From Oligoflexus tunisiensis (GTDB lineage Bacteria; Bdellovibrionota_B; Oligoflexia; Oligoflexales; Oligoflexaceae), in contig NZ_BDFO01000001.1 of assembly GCF_001748245.1 (NCBI RefSeq), positions 684,828 to 748,827 on the forward strand: a stretch of 64,000 nt of DNA, written 5' to 3'. A program made the position numbers and the translations under genes. The notes under the pieces were generated by a model. The model did not search any database and was not told the DNA's origin. It saw only the letters and a program-made list of their open reading frames with translations. Shown here one piece after another: positions 16,142-24,582 of this stretch; the stretch's first letter is position 1; every line of letters starts with the position of its first letter.

Positions 16142-16949
16142 ATGATGCAGAAGCATCTGAGCCGTATAATACAAGAGTTTGAGTTGATTCCCAAATCGAT
16201 CCGCGGCCACAAGTTTATCAATTTTGTTCTCTTCCTGGACGGCGAAATCGTCCCTTTGTCCACTCTCGCTCATTATTCGAGGGAGTTTTGTGAAAATAAT
16301 GGATACACGTATAAAACGGAGAATGATCTCGTAATTGAATGGCTGAACTGGCTTCACGCCAGCGGACTCTTTCCCAAAGACGACATCAAGCACCTGAATT
16401 TCGTGTGCGACGCAGGCTACGACGCCAAGAAAGTTCAAAAGGCCATAAATCGCATCGGTTGCCATTTCGGGCGGAAAAATGAAGCGAAAGGAATATCGCG
16501 TGCGAATGGCGCCGAACGTTAAGCGCAAAGGATTTGGGCTTGTTTCGGCAGTATATTCAGAAGTCAGGAAAAGGGATGGCTCAAAGTCTAGGAAATATAT
16601 TGTATCGAGCAATACGGCCCTGACAGCACGGGAAATCGTGAAAAATTACCGGAACCGTTGGGCCATCGAATCCTGGCACAAGGATATGAAGCAAAATCAT
16701 GGCTACGGGGACTGTCGATCGGCGAACTTCAAGGCTTTTGAAGCACACATCAACTTCTGTCTCGCTGCCTGCAATCTCTAGCGATGCAAAGAAGAGGGCA
16801 TTCCTAGGCCGGGAACGACCGTCACAGAATTTGTGGGCGTTCGGAAGCTGCAGGATGGGACCAGGAGTCTCAACCAATTTCACGGAGTGCAGCGGTTTAA
16901 AAAGGCTGCGAATGAGGCGCTTACCGAACTGGAAAGCGGCATGAGATAA
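16142..16949 (+). pseudogene. IS4-like DDE transposase remnant
   Basis: Frame one (16142-16522) gives SIRGHKFINFVLFLDGEIVP and HLNFVCDAGYDAKKVQKAIN, resembling the DDE core around the second Asp. Reading then shifts near 16490 to KNYRNRWAIESWHKDMKQNH, the YREK-like signature of IS4-type transposases with its glutamate. An amber stop follows at 16780, after which the same frame continues to 16949 with RPGTTVTEFVGVRKLQDG and FKKAANEALTELESG. So one gene is broken by a frameshift and a stop, and its N-terminus is also missing. IS group is uncertain. Confidence 0.65.
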
Positions 16950-17030
16950 AGCCTAGCGGATGCTAAGGCGAATTCAGTGCAATCGGCGAGTAATAAGATT
17001 GTATACTTTGTAGTAATTGCCAACGGTAAT

Positions 17031-17351
17031 TCAACTTGCTAGGTCTTTTTTCTTAAGAGATCGCGATAGCTTCTCAGCAAAGTCATCAGAAAGAAGCAAT
17101 GTTTCAATTCTTGCGCCTTGAATGTATTCCTTTAATGCCTCATTGATCAGTGTCTGATAGCCCTGACCGCCACCAGAGTTTTCAGCCTTCTCTCGGAAGT
17201 AGTCGATAATCGCTCCATCCAACCGAATGGTTATTGGGAGCTTGACACTATCACCTTCAACAACAGCTCCACGACCTGCCTTGGAAAAATCGTATTCTTT
17301 TCTCATGCCAGTTGTCTTTTTTCGGCTGACTTTTTTCTTACTTTTCTTCAT
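17031..17351 (-). CDS. brnA: BrnA-type antitoxin
   Basis: 106 residues. After a Lys-rich start it has MRKEYDFSKAGRGAVV, then PITIRLDGAIIDYFREKAE and GGGQGYQTLINEALKEYI, an excellent match to the BrnA family. The ATG at 17351 has AAAGGCGAAG upstream. It overlaps the end of the toxin frame by 14 nt. This second BrnA is unrelated in detail to the one at 13939. It probably represses through the dyad at 17636. Confidence 0.85.
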   Translation of the reverse strand: MKKSKKKVSRKKTTGMRKEYDFSKAGRGAVVEGDSVKLPITIRLDGAIIDYFREKAENSGGGQGYQTLINEALKEYIQGARIETLLLSDDFAEKLSRSLKKKDLAS

Positions 17352-17606
17352 AGCTTCGCCTTTCCTTTGCTGTGGATTTAAGGGCACTGATGATTCGAAT
17401 GGTATCATCGCGATAGGTGTATACGGCAACAACAACGATAAGATAACGAGCGGCTCCCAAAATAACCCATCGTTCCGCTGGGTGATCGGGATCAGTTCTC
17501 ACGATGGCCCACTCATCGCGGAAACGGGAATGACATCTTCGAACCTCAAACCATGCTTTTTCTGATTGGATTTGTTTTTGGATTCGTCCCAGGAAAATTG
17601 CATCAT
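17338..17606 (-). pseudogene. brnT: brnT toxin with single frameshift
   Basis: The first frame reads MQFSWDESKNKSNQKKHGLR then FEDV and stops after about 34 codons. In the next frame it continues FRDEWAIVRTDPDHP, ERWVILGAARYLIVVV, YTYRDDTIRIISALKSTAKE and ends overlapping brnA. Both parts match BrnT (WDE-K, HG-F, IRIISAR-like C-terminus), so one small indel near 17525 separates an otherwise full-length toxin. This may be a real inactivation or a sequencing error. Confidence 0.75.
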
Positions 17607-17635
17607 TCCCCCATTCTTTTCAACTTAAGGTTACA

Positions 17636-17663
17636 GCTTGTATGTACGTTTGTAAATACAAGC
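17636..17663. promoter_or_regulatory. Inverted repeat upstream of the second brnTA
   Basis: GCTTGTAT (17636-17643) and ATACAAGC (17656-17663) are perfect 8-bp arms around 12 nt, 30 nt upstream of the toxin start. A BrnA autoregulatory operator is likely by analogy. Confidence 0.5.
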
Positions 17664-17756
17664 CTGAAAGGGGCTGCTTAAATGCATAAAATCAATGGGT
17701 TGTTGCCATTTCGAACTTTTTCCAAGATGAACCAAAGGCGAATTTGAGGGTCATCT

Positions 17757-17808
17757 CAGCCCGCGAACGCGGGCTTAAAACAAGTCTATCTGACCGCGCA
17801 GCGGGCAC
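17757..17808. repeat. 52-nt double-hairpin repeat, copy 1
   Basis: Begins CAGCCCGCGAACGCGGGCTT. The first half folds as AGCCCGC-gaac-GCGGGCT, and the second half contains an imperfect CCGC-gca-GCGG stem. Copies of the same length lie at 18644 and 32350, each shortly before tRNA-Ala sequence. Confidence 0.8.
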
Positions 17809-17848
17809 ATGTCTAACTCTGATTTTGAATTGGATTTTAAGTTTGGGA

Positions 17849-17899
17849 TGGTGGAGGTAGCCGGGATCGAACCGATGACCTTTGCAACGCCATCGCGAC
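17849..17899 (-). pseudogene. tRNA-Ala(GGC) 3' fragment (att-like copy 2)
   Basis: On the minus strand this reads as the anticodon arm through CCA end of a tRNA-Ala with GGC anticodon (loop ATGGCGT). It differs from the intact gene at several acceptor and T-arm positions (GGCTACC against GTTTACC), so it derives from a different tRNA-Ala allele, perhaps brought by the element. The D-arm and 5' acceptor strand are absent. Confidence 0.7.
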
Positions 17900-17975
17900 T
17901 TCAGCATAACCATCTATACTCATAACTTTTTGATAATAATGAACATTTAAGATATCGACGATGGTCGCCGATATT

Positions 17976-17999
17976 GGTATATATCAGATGGTATATACC
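17976..17999. promoter_or_regulatory. vapBC operator, two GGTATATAYC boxes
   Basis: GGTATATATC (17976) and the perfect palindrome GGTATATACC (17990) lie 14 bp apart, just upstream of vapB. TATA-containing dyads are the usual binding sites of VapB-VapC complexes. Autoregulation is inferred. Confidence 0.6.
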
Positions 18000-18012
18000 A
18001 GTGAGGTTCTAG

Positions 18013-18237
18013 ATGACTACTGCAAAATTGATCAAGAATGGCCGATCTCAAGCTGTGAGGCTTCCCAAGGAGTTCCGATTGCCTGGTGACGAAGTGTATG
18101 TGAAGCGAATCGGCAATGCCGTTGTGTTGATACCAATGAACGATCCTTGGGGATTGCTTAACGAAAGTCTCTCGATATTTTCGGATTTTCCGGAAGAGCG
18201 TACGCAGCCGGCGGACAAGGATCGTGAAGAGCTATGA
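18013..18237 (+). CDS. vapB: VapB-type antitoxin (AbrB/SpoVT fold)
   Basis: 74 residues. The N-terminus TAKLIKNGRSQAVRLPKEFR and then DEVYVKRIGNAVVLIP is the canonical swapped-hairpin AbrB fold of VapB (MvaT/VagC group). The acidic C-terminal tail would wrap the toxin. It overlaps vapC by 4 nt, so translation is coupled. The pair fills the gap between two tRNA-linked repeats almost exactly. Confidence 0.9.
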   Translation: MTTAKLIKNGRSQAVRLPKEFRLPGDEVYVKRIGNAVVLIPMNDPWGLLNESLSIFSDFPEERTQPADKDREEL

Positions 18238-18635
18238 AGTATATGCTCGACACCAATTCTTGTATTTTTTTGATCCGCAGGAAATACCCATCGGTGTTGG
18301 AAACACTGATGAAGAAAAAACCGGGTGATGTGGCGTTGTCCTCTCTAACCGTAGCTGAGCTTCATTATGGTGTAGAGAAAAGCTCGGCGATCGAAAAGAA
18401 CAAAGAGGCACTCGGATTGTTTTTGACTGCATTCGAAATCCTTGATTTCGATACCACAGCTGCAGAAGTATACGGGCGAATTCGATCCTCTCTTGAAAAA
18501 ATTGGGAAACCTATTGGATCGATAGACATGCTGATTGCCGCTCACGCAGTATCTCAGGATCTTATTCTTGTTACTCATGGTCGAGATTTTGATCGAATAT
18601 CAAAGCTCAAAACCCAGGACTGGGTTGTGGAATAG
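18234..18635 (+). CDS. vapC: VapC-type PIN-domain ribonuclease toxin
   Basis: 133 residues, normal for VapC. PIN motifs are complete: MLDTNSCIFL supplies the first Asp, SSLTVAELHYGV the Glu, and IGSIDMLIAAHA with VTHGRDFDRI the C-terminal acidic residues. VapC cleaves tRNA or rRNA and is neutralised by VapB. This is the only toxin-antitoxin pair in the island that looks intact. It ends 8 nt before the next 52-nt repeat. Confidence 0.92.
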   Translation: MKYMLDTNSCIFLIRRKYPSVLETLMKKKPGDVALSSLTVAELHYGVEKSSAIEKNKEALGLFLTAFEILDFDTTAAEVYGRIRSSLEKIGKPIGSIDMLIAAHAVSQDLILVTHGRDFDRISKLKTQDWVVE

Positions 18636-18643
18636 TCATTTCT

Positions 18644-18695
18644 CAGCCCGCGAACGTAAGTTCAAAACAAGTCCATGTGACCGCGTAGCGGGTAC
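18644..18695. repeat. 52-nt double-hairpin repeat, copy 2
   Basis: Same length and layout as the copies at 17757 and 32350, with several substitutions (GAACGTAAGTTC in place of GAACGCGGGCTT) that weaken the first hairpin. It lies immediately after vapC. Confidence 0.78.
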
Positions 18696-18719
18696 AAATC
18701 CATCAAGCAAACGAAAAAA

Positions 18720-18814
18720 CCCGCTGCTGGAATCCCAAGCAGCGGGTTTTTCATGGTGGAGGTAAACGGGATCGAACCGATGACCTTCGAAATGCCATTG
18801 CGACGGCTCTGCCA
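18720..18814 (-). pseudogene. tRNA-Ala 3' half with terminator (att-like copy 3)
   Basis: The terminator hairpin (18720-18746) and 18754-18805 are nearly identical to 32440-32525: CCA end, T-arm, variable loop and anticodon arm with GGC. Identity decays in the D-arm (GGCTCTGCCA against GCTCTACCA) and is lost by 18815, so no functional tRNA can form. It is the longest of the duplicated ends and faces the intact gene across 13.7 kb. Confidence 0.8.
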
Positions 18815-19874
18815 TTGCTGTTGTGAGTTAGTCTAACTATTAAGGGATTGCAAGCCGGAAAGGCGATTTTTAGACAATAAGGCTCTACCAGCGGAGCCGG
18901 TCTTGATGCCCTGCTGCCTGTAGGGTTGTTAGGAATTTGAACGTTGCCATCCTTGGGCTGCCGTCATGGCAACCTGCTCATGAGGCGGAATTCATCCAGA
19001 ATCCGACTTTGAGGGGAGCGAGGACGTTGGTAGCTGGCAACACGGAAGTGTGAGATGTGCTCCATCTGCCTTCCCCCCCTCGGAGCTACTCAAGCATATC
19101 GGGGCCGTAGGCTTTTCGTAAATCATCCAAGTGCTGGTTTATTTAATGCAATGTATATAACCAAAGTGCAGAGGCATAGAATGGAACGGGCATCAGTTGA
19201 CTGTCGCTCTAAGACAGGCAGTTCGCCGGTAGCGCAGAGACTGCAGCAATCGTTGCAGCCGCCCTGTTTATGATATCAATGATCTGCGAAGGCCCTAATG
19301 TAGTTCATGGTGTGCTAGGTGAAGGCTTCTGCGAGTCTCGAGAAACCACGTGGACCTGAGATTATTAAGGAATAGCTATGATCGTCAGCTTCGCACTGTC
19401 GACCCTTCTGATTTGTACTGAAGCAACAGATCAGAAGATCTGTAGCAGCAAAAAGCAAAATACGAAAGTTGCTTGAACAGGATGTGGCCCAATACCAGTC
19501 CAGTACGAAGGCTGACGATTGCACTTTTCCTATATGTGCGGGGAACCCGCGATTCATTGCATGAATTGGTCTACCCAAATTTTGACCATTTGTTTGGTTG
19601 TCATAAAAGCTGTTGGAATTCAAAGTCGCTGTTCAGCGAACGTTCAAAATCGATTTCAGCGGCCGAAATGGCCACCAAATTTGCACAAAAAAAGCCTCCG
19701 GAGGTCATGGGACAAAGCAAAGCCCATGCTAAGAAAGCAGCCTGACCGTCGGATTAGGATGAAGGTGTCGTGTTTCTGCACTGAGCGAACTCTTAAAGGC
19801 TTGCTTCCGAAGCTTTCACCCAGCAAACTCAGGCCATTGGAATCAATTGCCGTACATGAAGCGGAGGACAGACT
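18815..19874. other. Decayed non-coding stretch
   Basis: About 1 kb without a convincing gene. Visible are an 8-bp inverted repeat GTTGCCAT/ATGGCAAC near 18942-18975 and a short frame from 19378 with a signal-like start (MIVSFALSTLLICTEATDQ). That frame stops after 32 codons but continues in another frame as KLLEQDVAQYQSSTKADDC, so it may be a small secreted-protein gene broken by a frameshift. A Lys/Ala-rich tail (SAAEMATKFAQKKPPEVMG) occurs near 19640-19745. None can be named. Confidence 0.35.
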
Positions 19875-22800
19875 GTGGTCTCGGGCGAAAAGCAGGGCAG
19901 CACCCGCATCCTTCTTCTGAATCTCCTGATTCTTGCGCTCTACTTAATTGGCGGCAGGATTTCGCAGTCGCTCGGGGTAGTGACGGGGTATGCCTCACCC
20001 GTTTACCTGCCTTCAGGGATTGCGCTGGCCGCCCTGCTGCTTATAGGTTGGCGCACGCTTCCTGCCATTCTCTTCGGGGCCATCGCTCTCCCTTTTATCA
20101 ATCAACTTGTGCGGGCGCCGACTCAAAGCTGGACCGACGCAATATATTTCGCTAGCGTGCTGGGAATGGGTGCTTTCATGCAGGCGGTGGTTCGGACCTG
20201 GTTCATCCGCAGGCTTATACCGCAGCCTCTGGCCTTGATCAAACCTGGCGAGATTCTTCTCTTCGTTTTGACCGCGGGTCCATTGGGCTGCCTGGTCGCA
20301 AGCACGTGGAGCACATTCATCCTTTATCGTTTCGGTGTGCTGCAAAGTGATGGGATTCTCTATTCATGGTTAAATTGGTGGGCTGGCGATTCCATCGGAG
20401 GCATCACGATCACTTCCATCGCACTCTGCTTCTTTGGCAAACCGAGGCCTCTCTGGAGACGCCGCCTGCTGATCCTCGGACTGCCGATAGCGGGGGTGAC
20501 GGCCATCGCCGTTCTCGTGAGCTATCAATTAAGGCAGTCGGAACGCGACGAGATGATCGCAAGCCTTGAAGGCCGTGTGGAGATCCTGGTGTCCGCGTTC
20601 GAAAACAGGCTGGATCAGTATGTCGATACCATGCGCGTGCTGGAGAATCAGATTCGGCATGCTGCTGTCATTGATCCTCTGCGTTACCGGGATACGGCGG
20701 ACATCCTGCTTTCTTCCACTCCCGGATTAAGGGCCCTGGCCTGGGCTGAACACATATCGACCAAGGGGATGTCTTCAGCGCCGGCCGGATGCTTGGAGAA
20801 GAATCGAAGCGGGGACACGGTACCCTGCAAGATGCGCGCGCAACATATCATCGTCAGGCTGATTGAACCTCTAGCAACGAATCGGGCGGCCGTAGGTTAC
20901 GACCTGGCTTCGGACGAAACCCGACGCATTGCCCATGCCGCGGCCGTGAGAAGCGGTCGGCCGACTGCGACGGCACTTGTCAAGCTGGTGCAGGATCCGT
21001 CGAACAACCTGGGATTTCTGCTGGTTTTGCCGGTCGAGCATCCAAACGGCGACCCCCGCGGCTACCTCAACGGAGTGTTCAATGGCCAGGACATGATCAA
21101 GGCGCTCATGCTGCCTTTCCTCAACGAATCGTTGAAGGTTGAAGTCGCCATGCATGGCGCTGAAGGGCTCGTAAAGCTGTATGAGTCCGATGCCAGGCTG
21201 TCGAATCACCTGGATTCGACCTTGAGCGTCTCGCGCGATGCGGAGGCGAGTTCCGCGGACCGGCTGCGTTTCAGGATTACGCTCAGGCCAGCACCGGGGC
21301 ATGCGGCGGAGCTCCCGGGGACGAGTTCGTGGCTTATGGTCCTTGGAAGCCTCGGGTCCATCGGGTCGATCGCGACCTTTCTCCTGCTCCTTTCGGCCCG
21401 CAATGAGGAATTGCTGCGGGAGATCGGTGAAAGATTGCGGGTGGAGGAGGATCTCGCTGCCAAGTCAGGGCTTCTTCAGACCGTTCTGGAGCAGATTCCG
21501 GCCGCGGTCATCGTCGCTGAAGCGCCCTCAGGCCGGCTTCTGTTTGCAACGGAGCACAAATTGAAAGAGATGTGGCGCCGTGATTTCGCTGCGAACGAAT
21601 CGATCCCGCAGAACGAAGGCTGGGCGGGATTCCATGCCGATGGGCGCCCCTATGCGGCGGAGGAATGGCCCTTAGCCCGGGCCCTGCATGGAGAAGTCGT
21701 TGTCAACGAAGACGCCTACGTGAAGCGCGGAGATGGCTCGGACGGCATCATGCGATTGAATGCGGCTCCCGTCAGGAATGATCGAGGGGAGATCATCGCA
21801 GCCGTGGCGGTGGCAGAAGACGTGACGTCCATTAATCGGGCGCATGTGGAGCTTTTGAAGTCGAAGAATGAGGCCGAAGCGGCGAATCAGGCGAAGTCGG
21901 AATTTCTCGCCAATATGAGCCACGAGATTCGCACGCCCATGAACGCCGTCATAGGGTTCAGCGACCTGCTGATGGAGCAGGACTTTACCGAGGCTGATCG
22001 CGCGGATTTCGTGCAGCGGATCCGTTCGGCGGGCTCGCATTTGATTCGATTGATCGATGATATCCTCGATATCTCGAAAGTGGACGCGGGGCATATTCAC
22101 CTCGATTTCCAGCAATTGAGCGTCACCGAACTCGTGGCTGGTGTGTTCGATGCGCTAGGGGCACAGGCTGAGCGGAAGGATCTGGAGCTGAAGCTCTTCC
22201 TGGCGACGCCCATCCCGGAATTGATCTGGTCTGATGTGGCCCGCTTGCGGCAGATCATGCTCAACCTTGTGGGGAATGCAATCAAGTTCACCGATCACGG
22301 ATTCGTTCACGTGCGGATCGGCTTTTCGGAAGGACCCGGCGCTCCCTCCATACATATGACTTTCGAGGATAGCGGGATTGGAATTCCGCTGGAGTCACAA
22401 AAGAACCTCTTCCAGCTATTCGGGCAAGCCGATACGTCGGTGACACGGAAATACGGTGGCAGCGGCCTCGGGCTCCTTCTTTCGCAGAAGCTCGCACGGG
22501 CCATGGGAGGCGATCTATCCTTGCAACGTAGTGTGCCAGGGATCGGCAGTTCATTCAGTCTAACGATTCCGACGGGCGATGTTCGGAATGCTGCGTTTCA
22601 ATACGAGGTCGCCGGATCCTCGCCCGTCGTGGCATCGCCTCGAAATATCAGGAGTACCCAGCAGCTGCCCGGCCTCAAGATTTTGCTTGCTGAAGATCAA
22701 GCTGACAACGTGACGCTGATTCGCGCTTATCTGAAGCCCGAAGGCGTGATACTGGATGTCGCTCACGATGGGTTGGAAGCGATCGATATGGCGACCCGTA

Positions 22801-23042
22801 AGGATTATGATTTGATATTAATGGACTTGCAGATGCCGAAACTAGGAGGCCTGGAGGCAACGCGGCTGCTTCGCAAGCGGAATTATGATAAGCCGATACT
22901 GGCGGTAACAGCACATGCGTTGAAGTCTGAAATGGTCCGTTCCCTGGAGGCTGGTTGCAATGACCATATTACGAAGCCGGTGAACCGGGCGAAACTGATT
23001 GAGACCATCAAGCGATTTCAACCGTCGCAGTCTTCGATATGA
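19875..23042 (+). CDS. Membrane hybrid histidine kinase, MASE1-CHASE-PAS-HisKA-HATPase-REC
   Basis: 1055 residues. Residues 1-225 have about seven hydrophobic helices typical of MASE1. A periplasmic CHASE-like domain covers about 240-450 (LRALAWAEHI, NNLGFLLVLPV) and a transmembrane helix lies near 490. A PAS-like segment is at 535-650. HisKA is NMSHEIRTPMNAVIGFSDL, the GHKL domain has NLVGNAIKF, DSGIGIP and GGSGLGLLLS, and the terminal receiver has LAEDQADN and LMDLQMPK. The GTG start at 19875 is 7 nt after GGAGG. It is the only signalling gene in the island, has GC-rich chromosomal-type codons, and no cognate regulator next to it. Confidence 0.88.
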   Translation: MVSGEKQGSTRILLLNLLILALYLIGGRISQSLGVVTGYASPVYLPSGIALAALLLIGWRTLPAILFGAIALPFINQLVRAPTQSWTDAIYFASVLGMGAFMQAVVRTWFIRRLIPQPLALIKPGEILLFVLTAGPLGCLVASTWSTFILYRFGVLQSDGILYSWLNWWAGDSIGGITITSIALCFFGKPRPLWRRRLLILGLPIAGVTAIAVLVSYQLRQSERDEMIASLEGRVEILVSAFENRLDQYVDTMRVLENQIRHAAVIDPLRYRDTADILLSSTPGLRALAWAEHISTKGMSSAPAGCLEKNRSGDTVPCKMRAQHIIVRLIEPLATNRAAVGYDLASDETRRIAHAAAVRSGRPTATALVKLVQDPSNNLGFLLVLPVEHPNGDPRGYLNGVFNGQDMIKALMLPFLNESLKVEVAMHGAEGLVKLYESDARLSNHLDSTLSVSRDAEASSADRLRFRITLRPAPGHAAELPGTSSWLMVLGSLGSIGSIATFLLLLSARNEELLREIGERLRVEEDLAAKSGLLQTVLEQIPAAVIVAEAPSGRLLFATEHKLKEMWRRDFAANESIPQNEGWAGFHADGRPYAAEEWPLARALHGEVVVNEDAYVKRGDGSDGIMRLNAAPVRNDRGEIIAAVAVAEDVTSINRAHVELLKSKNEAEAANQAKSEFLANMSHEIRTPMNAVIGFSDLLMEQDFTEADRADFVQRIRSAGSHLIRLIDDILDISKVDAGHIHLDFQQLSVTELVAGVFDALGAQAERKDLELKLFLATPIPELIWSDVARLRQIMLNLVGNAIKFTDHGFVHVRIGFSEGPGAPSIHMTFEDSGIGIPLESQKNLFQLFGQADTSVTRKYGGSGLGLLLSQKLARAMGGDLSLQRSVPGIGSSFSLTIPTGDVRNAAFQYEVAGSSPVVASPRNIRSTQQLPGLKILLAEDQADNVTLIRAYLKPEGVILDVAHDGLEAIDMATRKDYDLILMDLQMPKLGGLEATRLLRKRNYDKPILAVTAHALKSEMVRSLEAGCNDHITKPVNRAKLIETIKRFQPSQSSI

Positions 23043-23097
23043 CCGGTGGCGCATTCGCATCCAAGGCGCTGGCAGGGCAACAAAGGCTCTAGCCGTT

Positions 23098-23405
23098 GCA
23101 CACAACTCCACGCTTGAACCCCGGCGAGGCGGCTCGTGATGAGGGTCTGATTGCCGAGGACGCAATCGAATACGGTGAACTTGCCAAAGAGCAGCAGCAG
23201 ACCACGTTCGGCGCGCATTTCGTTGAAGCCGCGGTCGATGCCGCAACCGGGGAAGTTTGGCTGCGCGGTATGCTTGCTGTTTGCTCGGCGGGACGCATTC
23301 TCAACCCGAAGGCGGCGCGGAGCCAAGTAATAGGTGCCATGACAATGGGTGCTGGGCCGTCCCCATGGAAGCGTTGGTTGTCGACAAACGCCTTGGCGCG
23401 GCATC
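23098..23405 (+). pseudogene. Xanthine dehydrogenase/aldehyde oxidase large-subunit fragment
   Basis: The frame reads FGAHFVEAAVDAATGEVWLR then GMLAVCSAGRILNPKAARSQ and VIGAMTMG, the C-terminal region of a molybdopterin-binding XDH/PaoC-type subunit. After a shift it continues PMEALVVDKRLG. Both ends of the roughly 730-residue enzyme are missing, so about one eighth survives with at least one frameshift. It is a relic. Confidence 0.8.
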
Positions 23406-23666
23406 GCCCCCGCTTTCAAGCAGGACGCATGCTACCTCTGAAGCCGCAAGAATCGTATGCGGTTCGTGCTGGCAGATGTCGGCCAAAAGCATCGAAACGG
23501 CGCTGTCTTGCCCCGCAAATAGCCTGCTCAAAAGAATGTAAGCGTGCTGAATCGCGCCTCAATTGATCGCATACGCACGTCCGGTCGCGCGGTCTGCAAT
23601 GTCAGGGTTCCAGTCGATACCCTTTGTTTCTGCCAAGATTTGCATGGCTTGATTTAAAGCTTTCAT
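23405..23666 (-). pseudogene. Unknown gene with in-frame TGA, truncated at 3' end
   Basis: An ATG at 23666 opens a 35-codon frame (MKALNQAMQILAETKGIDWN through GRAYAIN) ending in TGA at 23559. The same frame then stays open for about 50 codons (GAIQHAYILLSRLFAGQDSA, LLADICQHEPHTILAASEV) until it reaches the dehydrogenase relic. The start overlaps the stop of the lipoprotein gene as ATGA, implying an operon. The simplest reading is one gene with a nonsense mutation and a lost 3' end. Two short genes are possible. Function unknown. Confidence 0.4.
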
Positions 23667-23899
23667 GTCGCATTCTCCTTGAATATCGCGTTATTGTTGC
23701 TGTGTTTTTCCACAAGTGAACGCTGCGGATTCCTCGGTTTCTGCAAGCACTTCGTCGTTTGCTGATCGAGACACTCGTCAATTTCATCCGCGAAGGTATT
23801 CGCTTTTTCTGTCCAGCTGGCCTGCTGCGGGGCAGGGTCGACTTGTTCATCAGTCCCGCAGGCTGTCAAAAGTATTGTCAAAATAAGCAGCTTTTTCAT
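23663..23899 (-). CDS. Small hypothetical lipoprotein
   Basis: 78 residues. The ATG at 23899 has GGAAGGAAC 7 nt upstream and gives signal peptide MKKLLILTILLTA-Cys, a textbook lipobox. The mature part is short, hydrophilic and acidic in the middle with two cysteines. Size and layout resemble entry-exclusion or lysis-type lipoproteins of mobile elements, but there is no sequence match I can name. It overlaps the downstream frame by 4 nt. Confidence 0.65.
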   Translation of the reverse strand: MKKLLILTILLTACGTDEQVDPAPQQASWTEKANTFADEIDECLDQQTTKCLQKPRNPQRSLVEKHSNNNAIFKENAT

Positions 23900-23934
23900 G
23901 ATATTGTTCCTTCCACATTTCACACAATCCTTAT

Positions 23935-23968
23935 CGGCAAATACTGCCCCCGAAGTTTATGTTAAAAT
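23935..23968 (+). promoter_or_regulatory. GGCA-N5-TGCC dyad with promoter-like tail
   Basis: CGGCAAATACTGCCC contains the dyad GGCA-aatac-TGCC and is followed by TTATGTTAAAAT, a plausible -10. An identical 15-mer occurs at 25573, and AAATACTGCCC recurs at 39112 before TTAGAAT. It lies between the leftward lipoprotein and the rightward RHH gene. Confidence 0.35.
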
Positions 23969-24026
23969 TTAAGTGATTAATTGCGGGAACAATTTCATGT
24001 AGATATTCACATAAAAGGTGGTTGAA

Positions 24027-24230
24027 TTGGTAAAGAAATCAGAAGCGAAGGCTGTTCAAGCTGCCGAAAAGCTGATCGAAAGTATGAAAAAGCCCCGGAA
24101 GGTGAAGACGGGTATCTATATAGATATTGACTTACGCGATGACTTACAAGCGCTGGCAGAAGCCAGCGGAGGGTCTTTCAACGGATTGGTTGAAGCGATT
24201 TTAAAGGACTGGGTGTCCCGGAATCGGTAG
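24027..24230 (+). CDS. Small ribbon-helix-helix-like DNA-binding protein
   Basis: 67 residues from a TTG at 24027; a GTG at 24018 lies within the AAAGGTGG ribosome site and is less likely. After a Lys-rich start comes VKTGIYIDIDLRDDLQALAE then GGSFNGLVEAILKDWV, a strand followed by two helices as in CopG/Arc repressors. It probably regulates its own small-gene cassette, perhaps through the dyad at 23936. No toxin partner is recognisable. Confidence 0.6.
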   Translation: MVKKSEAKAVQAAEKLIESMKKPRKVKTGIYIDIDLRDDLQALAEASGGSFNGLVEAILKDWVSRNR

Positions 24231-24339
24231 GTGTTCGTTTTTGCGGTCATCAAACAGAACAGAAAAAGCCTTTTAATCTGCAATATCCGGGACCGCGTTC
24301 TGGTCTTCCTTGTGAACACACAATTAAGGAGGACCCGAT

Positions 24340-24474
24340 ATGTCAGAATTAAAGGCTCCGGAACCAGCCGAACCAATCCCGATCAAAGCGATTCCGCTAC
24401 CAGACGGCGAAGTTATGGAAATCTTTGCCAGCGGGGTAATTGAGGTCGGGATAGATCGGGTAAAGAAAAACTAA
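24340..24474 (+). CDS. Hypothetical 44-residue protein
   Basis: ATG at 24340 preceded by a perfect AAGGAGG at ideal distance. The product is acidic and Pro-rich at the N-terminus (PEPAEPIPIKAIPLPDGEV) and ends VIEVGIDRVKKN. No family recognised. The very strong ribosome site and the intact frame argue for a real, well-expressed small protein. Confidence 0.55.
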   Translation: MSELKAPEPAEPIPIKAIPLPDGEVMEIFASGVIEVGIDRVKKN

Positions 24475-24582
24475 CCTTGCTAGGTCATTCAGGCGCTTTT
24501 ATTGTTGCTTGGTTTGGGGTATAAATCTGGCCGTAAATAGGCGCGGAAATCCTTTCTACCAAAGCATTTAAGGAACAGCAGA

